A stretch of DNA of 23,057 nt from Candidatus Roizmanbacteria bacterium. GTDB taxonomy: Bacteria; Patescibacteriota; Microgenomatia; UBA1406; GWC2-37-13. Made by a program: the position numbers and the translations under genes. The DNA is taken from positions 1 to 23,057 of the forward strand of contig JANLIS010000010.1 in the NCBI GenBank assembly GCA_024653985.1. Reading direction: 5' to 3'. The notes below the pieces were generated by a model. It was not told where the DNA came from. It saw only the letters and a list, made by a program, of their open reading frames with translations, and ran no database searches. Below are positions 13,605 to 22,762 of the stretch, piece by piece (position 1 is the first letter of the stretch; every line of letters begins with the position of its first letter).

Positions 13605-16148
13605 TTAAGGTGTTGGCGTTACATAATCCCAAGGCTTGTTTACTCCAAATTTTAGTGTTGCCGCTCCTGTTTTATCATTTCCGTTGGTAGCTATAACCTG
13701 GAGCTCGTAAACACCATCCTTTTCTATTGAGATCGTCTCATCTATTTCACGTTTATCTTCGTTCCATTCAAAACGGGTTTCACCGTTTAACTTGACCTTT
13801 ACATTCTTGATCTTCTCAAGTGATGCAATTTTAGCTTTTATATTTAAATTTCCGGGAGATACTGTTGAGTGATCACCAGGATTTTTGACGGATACGATTA
13901 CCGAATCTGAAGAAGCATCAGATGTTTCTGTGGGAGGTTTATATTTATTATCTCCTTGTTGTCCAGCCCAAGCATTGATCGCCTCCTGCCATTTGTTCTT
14001 GCCATCGGTTGAAACAGGATCGCTTTCTGTTATCACTATAAAGTCCTTTTCTTCATAGTTACCGCTTTTCACTTCTACCTCATTTGCAAGTTTTCCATTT
14101 GATTTGGAGATCTTCAATTTTTTATACCAAGGAGAAGTGTCCTTTGGCTCAGTTCCCTCAATAAAATATTCCGATCTTGTCGGATAACCGTCCTTTGGTA
14201 GTCCGCCTAAGAAAGCATCAATGGTTATAGCCTTAACTTTGTCAGGTTTATCCATGATCCCATCCTCATATTTTTTACTAAGAAGTTCTCTCATAATTCT
14301 GTACCAAATTGGTGACGCACCAGTTGCTCCAGAAGCGATCTTTGGATTCATCGGGCTATTGTCATTATTACCAACCCAAACACCTACTGTAATCGATTTG
14401 GTGTAACCAACAGTCCAATTATCTCGTTTATCATCTGTCGTTCCTGTTTTAACGCTGACTGTCTTTCCGGGAACATTAAGATATGAATTTGGGCCGAATT
14501 CATCGATCCTGGCGTTATTATCAGACAAGATATGAGAAAGAAGGAAAGAAACTTCGGGAGAAAAAACCCTTTTTTCTTGTGTCCCTACTTTTTTAAATAT
14601 GTTTTTTCCCTTAAAGTCTGAAATGTCAGCAATCGAACTAACATCACGTCGTAGTCCACCGCTTGCTAGGACAGAATAAGCTGATGTTAGATTTAAAAGG
14701 GTGGTTTCTCCACCACCAAGTGTTAGAGATAGTCCAAAACGTTTTAAGTTTTCACTATTTGGAGCAAAAGTCGGCATACCTAAGTCATTCAACTTGGTTA
14801 AAAAGTCCCTGACACCCAAGACGGCTAATATTTTTACGGCCGGGACGTTTATAGAATTACCTAACGTAAACCGGAATTGGACCGGACCTCGGAATTTGCC
14901 ATCATAGTTGACTGGAGAGTAGTCCTCCGTACCTTGATCGGGAAAAACTGTCTTTACGTCCATAAATATGGAAGATGGTGTATAGCCTTTTTCAAAAGCT
15001 AACCCGTATGTAAAAGGCTTTAAGGCACTTCCAGGCTGCCGTTGACCTAATTCGGCAACATTAAATTTTCCGAATTTTTCGTCATTAAAATCATAAGAGC
15101 CGACCATAGCCAAAACTTCTCCTGTCTTTGAATCAAGAACGACAACTGCGGCATTCGTTGCATTAAAATCCTTTAGTTTGGCAATCTCTTCTTTGACTAT
15201 CTTCTCAACAGTTTGTTGAACTTCCAGTGCCAATGTCGTCTTTATTTTTACTCCCTGATCGATTATTTTTGAGCCATACTCATTTTCGATCTGATCTTTG
15301 ACATAGAAAACAAAATGGGGTGCTTCGATCAAAATTTTTGGAGCATTGAATTTTGTTTGTTCAACTCTTTTCAATGCAGAACTTTCTTGGTCGCGAGTAA
15401 TATATCGATCTTCTCGCATTCGACGGAGAACACTTTTCGTCCTGTTCTTCCAAGCGTCATTTTTACCTATAAATGGTGAATACGTGCTTGGTGATTGCGG
15501 TAGGCCAGCGAGAATTGCAGACTCGGTCAAACTTAGATCTTTGACAGATTTTCCAAAATAGGCTTTTGCAGCAGTTCCAACTCCCCAATAACTACCACCG
15601 TACGGAGCTTCATTCAAATACATCAGAAGTATCTCGTCTTTTTTGTAGCGCCTTTCTACCTCAAAAGAGAGAATTATCTCTTGAACTTTTCTTGTAATTG
15701 TTTGGCGATTTGTCAATAAAACATTTTTAATTAGCTGTTGAGTGATCGTTGAACCACTTTGAAGACCTCTACCCAAAAACATGTTAAAAACGGCCCGGAT
15801 CATACCCATTTGAGAAAACCCTCCGTGCTTATAAAAGTTCTTATCTTCTATGGCGATCGTTGCTTCTTTAAGCGTTTTAGGTATTTCTTCTAAAGTGACG
15901 GGGACTCTATTCTTGTCTTTGTACATATCATAGAGAACCTTACCGTCACGGTCATAAAAAACTGTTGAATAACCTGTTTGTTGGGACAGTTTGCTTGGAG
16001 ATGGAAGGTCTTTTGCATACCAGGCAAATAGTATAAATATGAATATGAAACCGAGTATGACCGCACCTGTCAAAAAAAACAATAGCTTTGCGATCAATTT
16101 TTCTTTATCGTATTTAGACCTATATCTTTGACGATGAGAAATGTACAT
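13605..16148 (-). CDS. Class A penicillin-binding protein (PBP1A type) with C-terminal Ig-like domain
   Basis: An 847-residue bifunctional peptidoglycan synthase. Short basic cytoplasmic N-terminus, one membrane helix (about 23-43), then the GT51 transglycosylase domain with catalytic Glu101 in EDKNFYKHGG and STITQQL (133-139). The transpeptidase domain has the SxxK motif Ser374-Lys377 (GSALKPF), SxN Ser432-Asn434 and KTG 567-569. A linker of about 100 residues with low-complexity Ser/Thr/Asp leads to a C-terminal Ig-like domain (about 750-840) with NPGDHSTVSPGNL, probably cell-wall or surface binding. All catalytic motifs are intact, so this cell makes peptidoglycan, matching the two glucosaminidase-like hydrolases. 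Its -10 box TATAAT lies six bases before ATG. Confidence 0.93.
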   Translation of the reverse strand: MYISHRQRYRSKYDKEKLIAKLLFFLTGAVILGFIFIFILFAWYAKDLPSPSKLSQQTGYSTVFYDRDGKVLYDMYKDKNRVPVTLEEIPKTLKEATIAIEDKNFYKHGGFSQMGMIRAVFNMFLGRGLQSGSTITQQLIKNVLLTNRQTITRKVQEIILSFEVERRYKKDEILLMYLNEAPYGGSYWGVGTAAKAYFGKSVKDLSLTESAILAGLPQSPSTYSPFIGKNDAWKNRTKSVLRRMREDRYITRDQESSALKRVEQTKFNAPKILIEAPHFVFYVKDQIENEYGSKIIDQGVKIKTTLALEVQQTVEKIVKEEIAKLKDFNATNAAVVVLDSKTGEVLAMVGSYDFNDEKFGKFNVAELGQRQPGSALKPFTYGLAFEKGYTPSSIFMDVKTVFPDQGTEDYSPVNYDGKFRGPVQFRFTLGNSINVPAVKILAVLGVRDFLTKLNDLGMPTFAPNSENLKRFGLSLTLGGGETTLLNLTSAYSVLASGGLRRDVSSIADISDFKGKNIFKKVGTQEKRVFSPEVSFLLSHILSDNNARIDEFGPNSYLNVPGKTVSVKTGTTDDKRDNWTVGYTKSITVGVWVGNNDNSPMNPKIASGATGASPIWYRIMRELLSKKYEDGIMDKPDKVKAITIDAFLGGLPKDGYPTRSEYFIEGTEPKDTSPWYKKLKISKSNGKLANEVEVKSGNYEEKDFIVITESDPVSTDGKNKWQEAINAWAGQQGDNKYKPPTETSDASSDSVIVSVKNPGDHSTVSPGNLNIKAKIASLEKIKNVKVKLNGETRFEWNEDKREIDETISIEKDGVYELQVIATNGNDKTGAATLKFGVNKPWDYVTPTP

Positions 16149-16154
16149 ATTTTC

Positions 16155-16160
16155 ATTATA
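16155..16160 (-). promoter_or_regulatory. -10 box of the PBP gene, leaderless
   Basis: TATAAT on the minus strand, six bases from the ATG at 16148. No clear -35 box at 16-18 bases. It is interleaved with a divergent -10 box at 16170-16175. Confidence 0.55.
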
Positions 16161-16169
16161 ACAATTTGA

Positions 16170-16175
16170 TACAAT
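16170..16175 (+). promoter_or_regulatory. -10 box of the small membrane peptide gene
   Basis: TACAAT on the plus strand, seven bases from the ATG at 16183. The -35 region is weak. Its spacing matches the other leaderless genes and is the main support for the small ORF. Confidence 0.5.
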
Positions 16176-16182
16176 TTAAACT

Positions 16183-16293
16183 ATGAAAATATTTGGGAAA
16201 AAAATTAGAAAGGATGGGTTGTGGAAGGCGCTCATGATAATTTCTTCAATACTGTTAATATTGACATCATTTGCACCGATGTTCTTGAGATAA
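16183..16293 (+). CDS. Small single-helix membrane peptide, 36 residues
   Basis: Reads MKIFGKKIRKDGLWKALM, then a hydrophobic stretch (about residues 17-32, IISSILLILTSFAP) and MFLR. A basic amphipathic start plus one membrane helix gives a positive-inside N-terminus. The gene is divergent from the PBP gene and has a -10 box at leaderless spacing. Small peptides of this shape are frequent in Patescibacteria from memory, but I recognise no named family. No function is claimed. It may simply be a chance ORF, although its tail position before recG and the promoter argue against it. Confidence 0.5.
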   Translation: MKIFGKKIRKDGLWKALMIISSILLILTSFAPMFLR

Positions 16294-16295
16294 TT

Positions 16296-16396
16296 TTCAT
16301 TTATCATTTTTTATTTTTCAATCAAATCTAAATTTTAAACTTGAAAATTAAAACATTGAAAATTCAATGAAAATTGAAAACTGAAAATTGAAAAAT
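16296..16396. repeat. AT-rich palindromic repeat (TTTTCAATTTTC type)
   Basis: The left arm (TTTTCATTTATC... TTTTTCAATC) is complementary in an imperfect way to the right arm, which has three TGAAAATTGAAAA-like units. It fills the space between the small peptide gene and recG and ends at the base before the recG ATG. No second copy was found in the window. Confidence 0.5.
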
Positions 16397-18448
16397 ATGA
16401 CTTTTGAGACTTCTATTGAATCATTGCCTAATACAAGCTCTATAACTATTCGTAAGTTTAAATCACTCGGCATTAATACCTACTATGATCTTTTAAACTA
16501 TTTTCCTAATCGATATGAAGACTATTCCTTAATAACAAAAATAAATAAAATTCAGGTAGGTGAGACCGTCACTATTACAGGAAAAATAGTTGAAGCAAAA
16601 AATCAATATACACGCTCAAGGGTAACTATTCAGAAGGTTGTAGTCAAAGATGACACTGGAACAATAGAAATAAACTGGTTCAATCAACCTTATTTGATAG
16701 GGCTTTTTAAAACTGGTGAATTGATATCAGTTGCAGGGAATATTAAACTATTTGGTTCAAAAATATTACTTGAGCCCAAAGAATATGAAGTTGGAATACA
16801 AAGAATCCATACCGGAAGACTCGTTCCTATCTACCCTGAAAAGAAAGGTTTATCTACAAAAACTACACGGCAAAAAATAGATTCGATCGTAAAGCAAATC
16901 TCAAATACCGGTTATCAGGTCTGTGAAACTCTTCCTAAAGAACTTATCTCGCTTAACAATCTGATGGGTGAGGAAATGGCATATAAAACAATTCATTTTC
17001 CTGATAGCCGTTCTATGGCTGATAAAGCAAGAGAACGTTTGGCCTTTGATGAACTATTCTATATACAGTTGGCAAATGACCAGGTTAAGAAAGAATGGAA
17101 AGATGAGCAGGTTAAAAATAAATTTGAATTGAACGACAATTATGAACTATTAATAAAGAGATTTATTGATGAACTTCCATTTAAACTGACCATAGATCAA
17201 AAAAAAGTTATTAAGGAGATCATATCCGACCTAAAAAAAATTTCTCCTATGAACCGTTTCTTGCAGGGGGATGTCGGTTCCGGTAAAACAATAGTAGCAG
17301 CTATTGCCTGTTACTTGAGTTTTCTTAACGGTTATCTGTCCCTGATAATGGCTCCCACTGAAATTTTGGCGAATCAGCATTATGAATCAATAAAACAATT
17401 ATTTTATAAATACAAAAATATAAGGGTTGTCTTAATAACCGGTTCAACAAAAAATCAAAACCTGCAAGATCAAATTGATAAAGCACATATCGTAATAGGA
17501 ACACATGCCTTACTCAGCAAGAAAAATCATTTTAAAAAAGTTGGGTTGGTGGTGATCGATGAACAACATCGATTTGGAGTAAATCAAAGAGCGGTTCTCA
17601 AAGAGAAAACGTTAAATCCGCACTTATTGACCATGACAGCGACTCCTATTCCACGAACGGTAGCCTTAACCTTATATGGCGAACTTGATCAAAGTTATAT
17701 TGAGGAGATGCCTAAGGGTCGCCAGTTGATCAAAACTTTTTTAATTCCAAAAAATAAAAGAAACGATGGTTACAGATGGATAAAAAAACAGATAAAAATA
17801 GAAGGCGCACAGGTTTTTATTGTATGTCCTTTAATTGAAGAATCAGAGACGGAAACCTTGAAATCAGTAAAAGCTGTAAAGATCGAATTTGAGAGCATAA
17901 AAAATATTTTTCCTGAATTTAGGTTAGGCCTATTGCACGGAAAGATCAAAAGTGCAGAAAAACAAAAAATAATGTCAGATTTTAAAGATCATAAAATTGA
18001 TATTCTTCTTAGTACACCTGTAGTTGAAGTGGGGATTGACATTCCCGGCGCAACGATCATGATAATTGAAGGAGCAGAGCGTTTTGGATTGGCACAACTT
18101 CATCAGCTAAGAGGAAGAGTTGGGCGCTCTGACAAGCAATCTTATTGTTTACTTTTTTCTGAAAATCTTTCAGAAAAAACAATTAAGCGGCTTAATTTTT
18201 TTTGTAAAAATAATCTTGGTGTTAGACTCGCAGAATTTGATTTACAAAATCGCGGGGCCGGAAACATATTTGGAACCGAGCAACATGGATTTGTGAATTT
18301 AAAGATAGCCAACCTGGCCGACTTTGAATTGATTAGTAAAACAAAAAAAGCGGTGGAGTATTTTGTTGGAAAATATAAGATTGAAGAATGGGAGGAACTT
18401 GAAAAGGCGATAGAGAAGTATAAAGGAGAGAAGATTTCGAGAGATTAA
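16397..18448 (+). CDS. recG: ATP-dependent DNA helicase RecG
   Basis: A 683-residue superfamily 2 helicase that reverses stalled forks and migrates Holliday junctions. The N-terminal wedge/OB domain has GINTYYDLLNYFPNRYEDYS (26-45), then the helicase core with Walker A GDVGSGKT (291-298), DEQH (388-391), TATPIPRT and GRVGRSDKQSYCLLF. The C-terminal TRG region is FDLQNRGAGNIFGTEQHGF. Length and motif order are normal. ATG at 16397 is preferred to a TTG three codons upstream, which would lie in the palindromic repeat. The stop codon is the first bases of a family A repeat shared with pilC. Confidence 0.95.
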   Translation: MTFETSIESLPNTSSITIRKFKSLGINTYYDLLNYFPNRYEDYSLITKINKIQVGETVTITGKIVEAKNQYTRSRVTIQKVVVKDDTGTIEINWFNQPYLIGLFKTGELISVAGNIKLFGSKILLEPKEYEVGIQRIHTGRLVPIYPEKKGLSTKTTRQKIDSIVKQISNTGYQVCETLPKELISLNNLMGEEMAYKTIHFPDSRSMADKARERLAFDELFYIQLANDQVKKEWKDEQVKNKFELNDNYELLIKRFIDELPFKLTIDQKKVIKEIISDLKKISPMNRFLQGDVGSGKTIVAAIACYLSFLNGYLSLIMAPTEILANQHYESIKQLFYKYKNIRVVLITGSTKNQNLQDQIDKAHIVIGTHALLSKKNHFKKVGLVVIDEQHRFGVNQRAVLKEKTLNPHLLTMTATPIPRTVALTLYGELDQSYIEEMPKGRQLIKTFLIPKNKRNDGYRWIKKQIKIEGAQVFIVCPLIEESETETLKSVKAVKIEFESIKNIFPEFRLGLLHGKIKSAEKQKIMSDFKDHKIDILLSTPVVEVGIDIPGATIMIIEGAERFGLAQLHQLRGRVGRSDKQSYCLLFSENLSEKTIKRLNFFCKNNLGVRLAEFDLQNRGAGNIFGTEQHGFVNLKIANLADFELISKTKKAVEYFVGKYKIEEWEELEKAIEKYKGEKISRD

Positions 18449-18569
18449 TAACAAATAACAAAACACAAATAACAATTGAATAACAAATTACAAATAATAA
18501 ATGTCTAAAACATTTGTTATTTGATATTTAAAATTCAATTGATGTTTGTTATTGGTTGTTTGTTATTTA
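18446..18569. repeat. AT-rich palindromic repeat, family A copy 2
   Basis: Imperfect inverted repeat of AATAACAAA / TTTGTTATT units, between the convergent recG and pilC genes. Both stop codons (TAA at 18446-18448 and its complement at 18567-18569) are at its ends, so the element supplies or borders the stops on both strands. A bidirectional terminator is possible in this setting. Confidence 0.75.
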
Positions 18570-19769
18570 TTTGAAGGAATTCGTAAGGTTGTATATAGGT
18601 GTAATAACAGACATAACCAGGAAGCCTACTCCAACACCTAGGACCACTAATATCATCGGTTCTATAAGAGTTGTCATGGTTTTTGTCGCCATTTCTGATT
18701 CCATTTCAAAATATTTTGAAAGACGAAAAAGAGTGTCGTCCAAATTACCTGTCTGCTCACCAACTTGGCTCATCTGAACTAAGATCGGCGGAAAGATCTT
18801 CTGTTGTTCAAGAGCTGTTCCCAAAGATATTCCCTTTTCAACCTTGTGACTCACGCTTAACAACGCTTGCTGATAGACAGAATTTTCCGTCGCATCCACA
18901 ACAATGGAAAGAGCTTCAAGTATAGAAATACCTGAAGATATAAGAATTGCCAGAGTTCTTGTCGACTCAACAAGTGCCGAAATAGCGACTATATGACCAA
19001 AAACCGGTAGCTTCAATAAAAATTTATCAAAGGTACTTTTTCCTTCCTTTGTTCCTAAATATTTTTTAATAAAATACGAGGCAGCAATACCTATAACTAC
19101 CACTATCGGCCAAAATCTAGTTGAAAAAGTTGAAATTGCGATCAAAATTTTTGTTGATAAAGGGAGCTCAACATTAAAGTCTTTATAGAGACCAAGAAGT
19201 TTTGGCAACACGAAAGTTACCATAATAAACATGACGATAAACATACCAACTATTACTATAACAGGGTAGACTAAGGCACCTTTTAACTTACTCTTAAATT
19301 CACGTTCTTTTTCTAGATTATCAGCAAGTCTAAGCAGGATCTCTCCTAATTTTCCTGAGGCTTCTCCGGATTTAACCAAAGAGATATATAATTTTGAGAA
19401 CATGCCTTTATATTCCTGCAGCGCAACTGAGAACGAAGATCCCCCTTTAATCTTTGTATCAACATCTTCTATCATCTTTTTCAAAGTAAGTTTTTGTGTT
19501 TGTTTCTTAAGAATCTCCAACGAATCAATCAGGGTCAGGCCGGCATTAAGCATCAGTGCAACCTGACGGGTAAAATCAACTATATCGTTAAAGTCAACCT
19601 TTTGTGTAAGGGAACTGAAAAAAGTAAAATTATTGCTTTTAGATTCTTCAACGGAGATAGGGAAGTAATCGTTTTTTTGAAGATAGTCGACGACCATTTC
19701 CGGACTCGTCGCCTCAATCTTTTTTATGACGGTTACTCCGTCTTTCAAAGCCTTATATTGATACAACAT
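18567..19769 (-). CDS. pilC: Type IV pilus inner membrane platform protein PilC
   Basis: A 400-residue GspF/PilC family protein. It starts with the short YQYKALKDGVTVIKKIEATS region, then two homologous T2SF domains (about 65-190 and 270-395). Predicted membrane helices are near 168-190 (VYPVIVIVGMFIVMFIMV), 215-235 and 375-395. Motifs include SGEASGKLGEILLRLADNLEKE and its repeat QVGEQTGNLDDTLFRLSKYFEME. It anchors the ATPases PilB and PilT at the inner face of the membrane. It is last in the minus-strand pilB-pilT-pilC group, 90 bases after pilT. Confidence 0.92.
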   Translation of the reverse strand: MLYQYKALKDGVTVIKKIEATSPEMVVDYLQKNDYFPISVEESKSNNFTFFSSLTQKVDFNDIVDFTRQVALMLNAGLTLIDSLEILKKQTQKLTLKKMIEDVDTKIKGGSSFSVALQEYKGMFSKLYISLVKSGEASGKLGEILLRLADNLEKEREFKSKLKGALVYPVIVIVGMFIVMFIMVTFVLPKLLGLYKDFNVELPLSTKILIAISTFSTRFWPIVVVIGIAASYFIKKYLGTKEGKSTFDKFLLKLPVFGHIVAISALVESTRTLAILISSGISILEALSIVVDATENSVYQQALLSVSHKVEKGISLGTALEQQKIFPPILVQMSQVGEQTGNLDDTLFRLSKYFEMESEMATKTMTTLIEPMILVVLGVGVGFLVMSVITPIYNLTNSFK

Positions 19770-19773
19770 ATTT

Positions 19774-19858
19774 AGTCTATAAAGTCTATAAAGTCTATAA
19801 AGTCTATAAAGTCTATAAATTATTTTACTTTATGACTTTACGGCTTTTGACTTTATGG
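19774..19858. repeat. AGTCTATAA tandem repeat and palindrome (family C copy 2)
   Basis: Five perfect tandem copies of AGTCTATAA (19774-19818) are followed by a partly complementary arm of ACTTTATGGACT-like units (to 19858), so the region can fold as a long hairpin. It fills the 90 bases between pilT and pilC. The same 9-base unit occurs at 9850-9889. The tandem array is a candidate for length variation between strains. Confidence 0.75.
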
Positions 19859-19859
19859 A

Positions 19860-20912
19860 CTATTTAATAAGTCTCTCTATTTCTTTTGGTCTAATTGCAT
19901 AAGAATGGGCTGTTTCTTTTGAAATGACCCCCGAACGATACAAGCTCAAGAGATTTTTTTCAAACAATAATGAACCTTCATCTTCTGATGTCTCAAGAAT
20001 ATTCGGGATAAGGAAAGTTTTTCCTTCTCTAATACTGTTCGAAACCGCAGAATTATTAAATAAAATTTCAACAGCAGGAATTCTATCAAGTGAATTTTGC
20101 TTTGGAATTAATCTTTGAGTGATGACCATTTTTAATACGACGGCCAATTGGTTTTTTATCTGATTCTGTTGATGCGGCGGAAAAGTATCAATGATCCGAT
20201 CGATCGATTCGGGCGCGGAGTTCGTATGCAATGTTGAAAATACCAAATGGCCGGTTTCGGCAGCAGTTAGGGCCAAAGAAATTGTTTCAAAATCGCGCAT
20301 TTCACCAACAAGTACGACGTCAGGGTCTTCACGTAGTGCCGACTTCAATGCCGCTGTCCAGGAATGAGTATCCTGATGAAGTTCACGCTGCGAAATAATC
20401 GATTTATATTTTGGATAAACATATTCTATTGGATCTTCAATAGTTATTATGTGTTTTGCATATTTTTGATTGATCTCATTGATAAGTGATGCTAACGTCG
20501 TTGATTTTCCCTCACCCGTAGGGCCGGTCAATAAGACCAGGCCTTGCCTCATATCTGTACACTGATGTAAAAGGGCCGGCAAACCCAGTTCCTCCAAAGA
20601 ACCTATTCTTGTTTGGATATATCTAAAGCTGGCGCACAAAAAATTCTGTGCATAGTAAAGATTAACTCTAAAACGAGCATCCTTAAGTTTGTAAGCCAGG
20701 TCCAATTCTCTGTTGGCCAAGAGGATCTCCCTTTGTTCATGATTTAAGATCGGAAAAATCATTTTTTCTATATTTTCGGGAGTGAGCTCTTCTAGGGTTG
20801 TCAATTGAAACAATTCTCCATTTACTCTTATTGTTGGAAAATATGACGGAACCAAATGAAGGTCGGAAGCTTTTTTGTCAATCACAAGTTGTAAGAACTG
20901 AGATAGTTCCAT
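19860..20912 (-). CDS. pilT: Type IV pilus retraction ATPase PilT
   Basis: A 350-residue hexameric secretion ATPase that retracts pili. N-terminal PAS-like domain with KKASDLHLVPSYFPTIRVNG (13-32). Walker A GPTGEGKS (130-137), Asp box TIEDPIEYVY, Walker B VLVGEMRD (200-207), and the PilT hallmark AETGHLVFSTLHTNSAPESIDRIID. Length is normal (about 345). The Walker A third residue is Glu (GEGKS) where Ser or Ala is usual; ATP binding should be kept. Next to pilB and pilC it implies twitching, attachment or DNA uptake. No pilin, prepilin peptidase or PilM-Q gene lies in the window. Confidence 0.93.
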   Translation of the reverse strand: MELSQFLQLVIDKKASDLHLVPSYFPTIRVNGELFQLTTLEELTPENIEKMIFPILNHEQREILLANRELDLAYKLKDARFRVNLYYAQNFLCASFRYIQTRIGSLEELGLPALLHQCTDMRQGLVLLTGPTGEGKSTTLASLINEINQKYAKHIITIEDPIEYVYPKYKSIISQRELHQDTHSWTAALKSALREDPDVVLVGEMRDFETISLALTAAETGHLVFSTLHTNSAPESIDRIIDTFPPHQQNQIKNQLAVVLKMVITQRLIPKQNSLDRIPAVEILFNNSAVSNSIREGKTFLIPNILETSEDEGSLLFEKNLLSLYRSGVISKETAHSYAIRPKEIERLIK

Positions 20913-20919
20913 AATTTAA

Positions 20920-21043
20920 GAATAACAAATAACAAAACACAAATAATAATTGAATAACAAATATTAAATATTCAATGTTTAAAACATTTGTTATTTATTA
21001 TTTAATATTCAATTGATGTTTGTTATTGGTTATTTGTTTATTT
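20920..21043. repeat. AT-rich palindromic repeat, family A copy 3
   Basis: A third copy with the same arms as 18446-18569, between pilB and pilT (same-strand genes). Differences from copy 2 are mostly in the centre (AATATTAAATATTCAATG). As this gap is inside a probable operon, a strong terminator function is unlikely here. Confidence 0.75.
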
Positions 21044-21046
21044 AGC

Positions 21047-22756
21047 TTATGTCTCTGCTACACGTAAAACCTCCTCCATCGTTGTTACACCATCAAGTAC
21101 TTTTAAATAACCGTCTTCTATCATTCTAACAAATCCTTCTTTTTTAGCGGTTTTTTGAATTTCTTCGGCTGAATCTTGATGTAATATGTGCTGATTGATG
21201 GCCGTTGTTATCTTTAGGATCTCAAAAATTGCTATTCTCCCCAAATATCCCGACTGACTACATTCTTCACAGCCCTTTCCTTTACTTAACATCATCGGAG
21301 AAGTTTCGTATTTTTTGGGAAAAAGCGGTCCGAGAACCAACTTAATTTTTGCCATAACTTCCGGGGAGGCCTGATATGATGTTTTACAATAAGGACAAAT
21401 TTTTCTCGAAATACGTTGAGCAAGAACGGCGGTTAAAACAGAGGCGATCAGGAACGATTCTGCTCCTAGATCAATTAAGCGGGGAATTGATGTTGGAGCA
21501 TCGTTCGTATGCAAGGTAGAAAAAACTAAGTGTCCGGTTAGCGCGGCTTGTATCGCCAATTGAGTAGTTTCTTTATCTCTCACTTCTCCAACCAATATTA
21601 TATTCGGGTCCTGACGCAAAAATGCTCTTAGACCGGTTGCAAACGTCAAACCTGCCTGAGTATTGATCTGAACCTGATTTATTCCGGCAATCTGGTATTC
21701 GACCGGGTCCTCCAATGTCACAATATTGACGGTCGGCTTATTCAGTCGGGACAAAATAGAATAAAGTGTCGTTGTTTTTCCGCTTCCTGTTGGTCCGGTA
21801 ATTAAAATAATTCCATAAGGTCTGGCAATAGCTTCTTCAAGCTCCTTTAATTGAGGCCCGCCAAAACCAAGGTCATTCAGGGAAGGAATACCTCCGGTTT
21901 TTTTCAACAGTCTCATAACAACTTTTTCCCCAAAAACGGTCGGAAGCGTAGACACACGAAGATCAACTTCGTCTTTTAAGGACTTATATGTAAAACGACC
22001 ATCTTGTGGAATTCGCTTTTCATCGATCTTCATTTCTGACAATATCTTGATACGGGAGACCAGAGCCTCATGGATTGTTCTCGGTAAGGACAATTTTTCT
22101 TGAAGTATTCCATCAATTCTGTACCGAACTTTCGTCCGGGACTCTTCTGGCTCGATATGAATATCTGAGGCTCTACCCTTGACAGAAAACTCCAAAATTG
22201 TCGCAACAATCTTTGCGATCGGTGCCTGCTGCAGCTGAACATTACTGTTATCGGTTTCTTTATGGTGGTCTGGTGAATACTCTTTTAGAGCATCACGTAC
22301 TTCCGGCGAAAGACCGCTTTGGCTAAAGGAAATATCTATCATTTTGACGATCTGTTGTTTGTCTGCAAGTGAAAGGATTATTCTTTTTCCCGTCTTTTTT
22401 TCCAAAAAATCTATTATTGATCTGTCAAAAGGATCCTCCGTGGCTATAGAAATGGTAGAGTTCTTTGAATCAAATAAGTAGGGGATTATTTTATAGCGCC
22501 TGGAAACAGATTCCGAGACTAAACCTACCGCTTGTGAATCAATGGGTGTTTTTTCAAGATCTACATAGGTGATATTTTGAATCTCCGCTTGGGCCTTGAT
22601 GATCTCTATTCTTGGCATACTTGTATACCCATATAAATAGTCAACGATTGAAATGTCTTTCTGTAAACTTGCAACTTCATATTTACTACTATCCTCTGAG
22701 GTAATTTGTTTATTTTTTACCAATTGTTCAAGGATTTTTTTAGGAGAAATGTTCAT
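21047..22756 (-). CDS. pilB: Type IV pilus assembly ATPase PilB (GspE family)
   Basis: A 569-residue extension ATPase. MshEN-like N-terminal domain (about 1-145), then the GspE core with SDIHIEPEES (197-206), Walker A GPTGSGKT (321-328), Walker B ILVGEVRD (387-394) and the STLHTND motif. The C-terminal zinc module has CPYC (454-457) and CEEC (496-499), typical of PilB/GspE and absent from PilT. Expected to power pilus polymerisation. First in the minus-strand group; -10 TATAGT ends six bases before ATG. Divergent from the delta-prime-like gene by 50 bases. Confidence 0.94.
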   Translation of the reverse strand: MNISPKKILEQLVKNKQITSEDSSKYEVASLQKDISIVDYLYGYTSMPRIEIIKAQAEIQNITYVDLEKTPIDSQAVGLVSESVSRRYKIIPYLFDSKNSTISIATEDPFDRSIIDFLEKKTGKRIILSLADKQQIVKMIDISFSQSGLSPEVRDALKEYSPDHHKETDNSNVQLQQAPIAKIVATILEFSVKGRASDIHIEPEESRTKVRYRIDGILQEKLSLPRTIHEALVSRIKILSEMKIDEKRIPQDGRFTYKSLKDEVDLRVSTLPTVFGEKVVMRLLKKTGGIPSLNDLGFGGPQLKELEEAIARPYGIILITGPTGSGKTTTLYSILSRLNKPTVNIVTLEDPVEYQIAGINQVQINTQAGLTFATGLRAFLRQDPNIILVGEVRDKETTQLAIQAALTGHLVFSTLHTNDAPTSIPRLIDLGAESFLIASVLTAVLAQRISRKICPYCKTSYQASPEVMAKIKLVLGPLFPKKYETSPMMLSKGKGCEECSQSGYLGRIAIFEILKITTAINQHILHQDSAEEIQKTAKKEGFVRMIEDGYLKVLDGVTTMEEVLRVAET

Positions 22757-22762
22757 AATTTA

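Noticed and set aside
13590..13606. Bidirectional terminator between pheT and the PBP gene
   Set aside because: Only a 5-bp stem (AAAGG/CCTTT); it looks like a fragment of the GGACGGACC repeat.
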